Positions 61,877 to 64,000 of a stretch of 64,000 nucleotides of DNA are shown here, piece by piece (the stretch's first letter is position 1; every line of letters starts with the position of its first letter). The stretch lies in assembly GCF_910592395.1 (NCBI RefSeq), contig NC_088318.1, positions 7,686,349 to 7,750,348 on the forward strand, read 5' to 3'. Source of the stretch: Lineus longissimus. Lineage: Eukaryota > Nemertea > Pilidiophora > Heteronemertea > Lineidae. The notes under the pieces are model-generated. The model ran no database searches and had not been told where the DNA came from. It worked only from the letters and a program-made list of their open reading frames with translations. Position numbers and translations under genes: made by a program.

Positions 61877-62175
61877 TCGTCATCGAGCTGAGTACTCATT
61901 GAGCTCCAAGATTATTGCACATGGCGTAAACAACATGCCGCCATTTTGTCTCCGCTTCGGTATTTCACAGGCCGCTTATAATGCACCTTCTCAATTAAAA
62001 CCAACATAATAAGGCCTCACATCGTTGATTGAATAGGAACACCACACAAAACACAATAAAGTGGGGGTACAATCGATTACGAAGCTGAAGTGAACAGTGA
62101 TTTATTCCTGGAGCTACTGCTGCTTTGTATTGTTGTGTAGCTGCCATGTTTTAAGAACTGGCAAATAGGAGACTT
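61877..62175 (-). repeat. 299-bp inverted duplication, right arm
   Basis: Reverse complement of 59784-60082 with few or no differences by eye. The right arm sits in a family 2 context, the left arm in a family 1 context, so an element carrying this unit was probably copied between two hosts. Confidence 0.93.
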
Positions 62176-62315
62176 TCAAACAAGCCTAGCAAACAGTTGC
62201 TGTTTATATCGATCTACAATTTGGCAATGTATATCAAACTTGCAATACAGACGTTCGCAAAAGTTAGTCACGTGAGTCCTAAACATATACAGTTTGCAGT
62301 GAAGGGACTTTGAAC

Positions 62316-62408
62316 AGATGTGACAGAATCACTTAAAGGGTGACGTCCGTGATTCCGTCACTACAGAATCACGGCCGCAACCTTTTATTAAGTGATTCTG
62401 TCACATCT
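62316..62408. repeat. Hairpin with perfect 20-bp arms
   Basis: AGATGTGACAGAATCACTTA (62316-62335) is the exact reverse complement of 62389-62408. The loop holds GTGATTCCGTCAC. The motif GTGACGGAATCAC or its inverse recurs at about 62508, 62520 and 62680. Confidence 0.9.
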
Positions 62409-64000
62409 ATTCATTCAGCGTTATTAAGTAATTTCCTTACTTTACCATATGGCCGAACCAAAGTATGAAAAATACTTAAGCCAACAGCGTGGTAAAGATT
62501 TTCCAGCGTGACGGAATCACGTGACGGAATCACAACCAACTATTTCACGAGTTTCCATGCTTAGTTTTAGAAAACGTATGTCACGCCATATATTCAGGAC
62601 AGTTCAGTACTAATTGTTAGGCAAAGATCTATTAAGCAAGAATGATATCGACGAGAGTTGATGCAGAATAAGACACGATTGTGACGGAATCACAGGGCAC
62701 GCATGTCTCCGTTTGCGTGGCATTGTTGATCTGCTGATTAACTTGGAATCCTGAGTAATCACATCAATACTGATACAGTGTCCGTAAGCACCTATTGTAT
62801 GGGGTGAAAGTTCATGTTCACCACAAAAGTCAGTCCATGTCATATAACATAATAATAGTTCCATATCATCACTGGACTATAAGAGAAAGTTTGACCAGCA
62901 GAATTAACCTGGTCAATATACTACATGTATATTATCATAGTAACATCATAGACAACAGGCAGCAATCCAGTCAGTCTAGATAGTTCATAGCGTTCAGTCA
63001 CATAGAACGAGTGTAAAGGCACGCAGGTTGGCAATAAGTGTCACAGAATCGACATCCAAAATGAAAGTAGGTGGCGACAGGTTATATAATAATAAAACAC
63101 ACACACATCATGTACACTAAGCGTCCTATTAGTATACAGAAAAATGCAAGCAAAATGCAGAGTGACTAAACATGACAACCGTAGAGAACTCACATGTATC
63201 AAGCACCATCCAGCTGCAAAATTTCAGATTGCACAAAATAGCAATACCAAGTAGTCCCTACGTTTTAAGGAGAGATCTCCCAACAGAAAACAGTGGCAAA
63301 AATACCAATACCCCCACTGGGTATGATTTATGCGCCAGCCAAATGCTGGTGGTAGCCAGGAATTCATCCAGACGGCAGAATGACATGCAAAACAGAAGAA
63401 CATGCAACACAAACAAATCATGCATAGGCCTACAGGGTGAATTCAGGCCCATCAATCATACACGCAAGCACACTACACAAGCACACCATGTCAGCTCCAT
63501 CCAGACTGCAATTATCAATCGGGGAGATATTACTCCTGGTCAAAACATCGGAAATACGTCACTCTCACACATTACAGTGATAACCCTGTCACACACACAA
63601 TAATGCAGAATTAAGGATGCGCGAATACTCGAGCACACGCACAACTAACCATTGTGTGGCGAATGGGATTTGATGGACGAAACAAAGTTGTCATTCTTCT
63701 AATGCGTGTTTATTAACAGTGCATTGCATTCTGAAATGTGCAGAACAGTCAGTCAATAAAATGATATAAATCTTACATAATATATAAAAGGCAATGAATA
63801 GAAATTAATTTACATACAATCTGATCTATTCATATTATGATATTTAAGATAAACGTACCTGAAGGTTTACGACTTATATTGTTTCGGAACTTTGAAAATG
63901 GAAAATACAAATGTGCGGTGTTCTCTGATGACGGATGAATTGAAATTAAAACATGCCGCTGCTGCGGATGACGCGCACTGTTGAGGAAAGCGTCATCGAT
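62409..64000. other. Intergenic, nothing certain
   Basis: A + frame of 143 codons (63172-63603) has no recognisable motif and ends in ACAC-rich sequence. On the minus strand a TTCAG|GTACG donor-like site lies at about 63860, so an exon of a neighbouring minus-strand gene may lie at the window edge. Neither is supported well enough to annotate. Confidence 0.35.

Noticed and set aside
63172-63603. 143-codon + strand frame
   Set aside because: No recognisable domain; low-complexity Asn/Thr/Ser-rich end from ACAC repeats. Kept only as a remark.

Overview
The window is animal (metazoan) nuclear DNA: split genes with GT-AG introns, AT-rich non-coding sequence, tRNA-derived SINEs, several LINE clades, Ty3/gypsy LTR elements, pogo and other TIR transposons, and Helitron/Helentron-type repeats. 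No bacterial operons, RNA genes or CRISPR arrays are present. The repeat mixture suggests a marine invertebrate. I cannot name the phylum.

The one host gene I can support is the 3' part of OXA1L, the mitochondrial inner-membrane insertase, on the + strand. Six exons (1054-1197, 9769-9854, 10656-10820, 12802-12906, 13156-13318, 49089-49231) join with matching phases into 267 codons plus a stop. The 5' end lies before the window. The intron before the last exon is 35.8 kb and consists mostly of mobile elements.

That intron holds a datable nest. A Helentron-like repeat was split by an RNase H-bearing LINE (10-bp target duplication TACACATTAC at 19111 and 34911). That LINE was split by an L1/Tx1-like LINE (imperfect 17-bp duplication at 19484 and 33669). 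That LINE in turn carries an about 11.7-kb Ty3/gypsy element on the minus strand (19917-31646). The gypsy element has about 2-kb LTRs that are about 99% identical, gag, a 1599-codon pol frame, and, in the env position, two related zinc-finger accessory genes. Each accessory start codon lies one base after a strong splice acceptor. This is the most unusual system in the window.

Further right in the same intron are a second, broken Ty3/gypsy element (+ strand, 38188-43515) with a palindromic MITE in its RNase H region, and a complete pogo-type transposon (46896-49024). The pogo transposase has Asn at the first catalytic Asp position, and the element ends 64 bp before the last OXA1L exon.

Downstream of OXA1L (49.4-64 kb) I find no confident host gene. 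The region holds more copies of two Helentron-like families (asymmetric terminal inverted repeats plus a 3' hairpin), tandem arrays, a decayed Helitron protein N-terminus interrupted by one of these elements, and a 299-bp inverted duplication.
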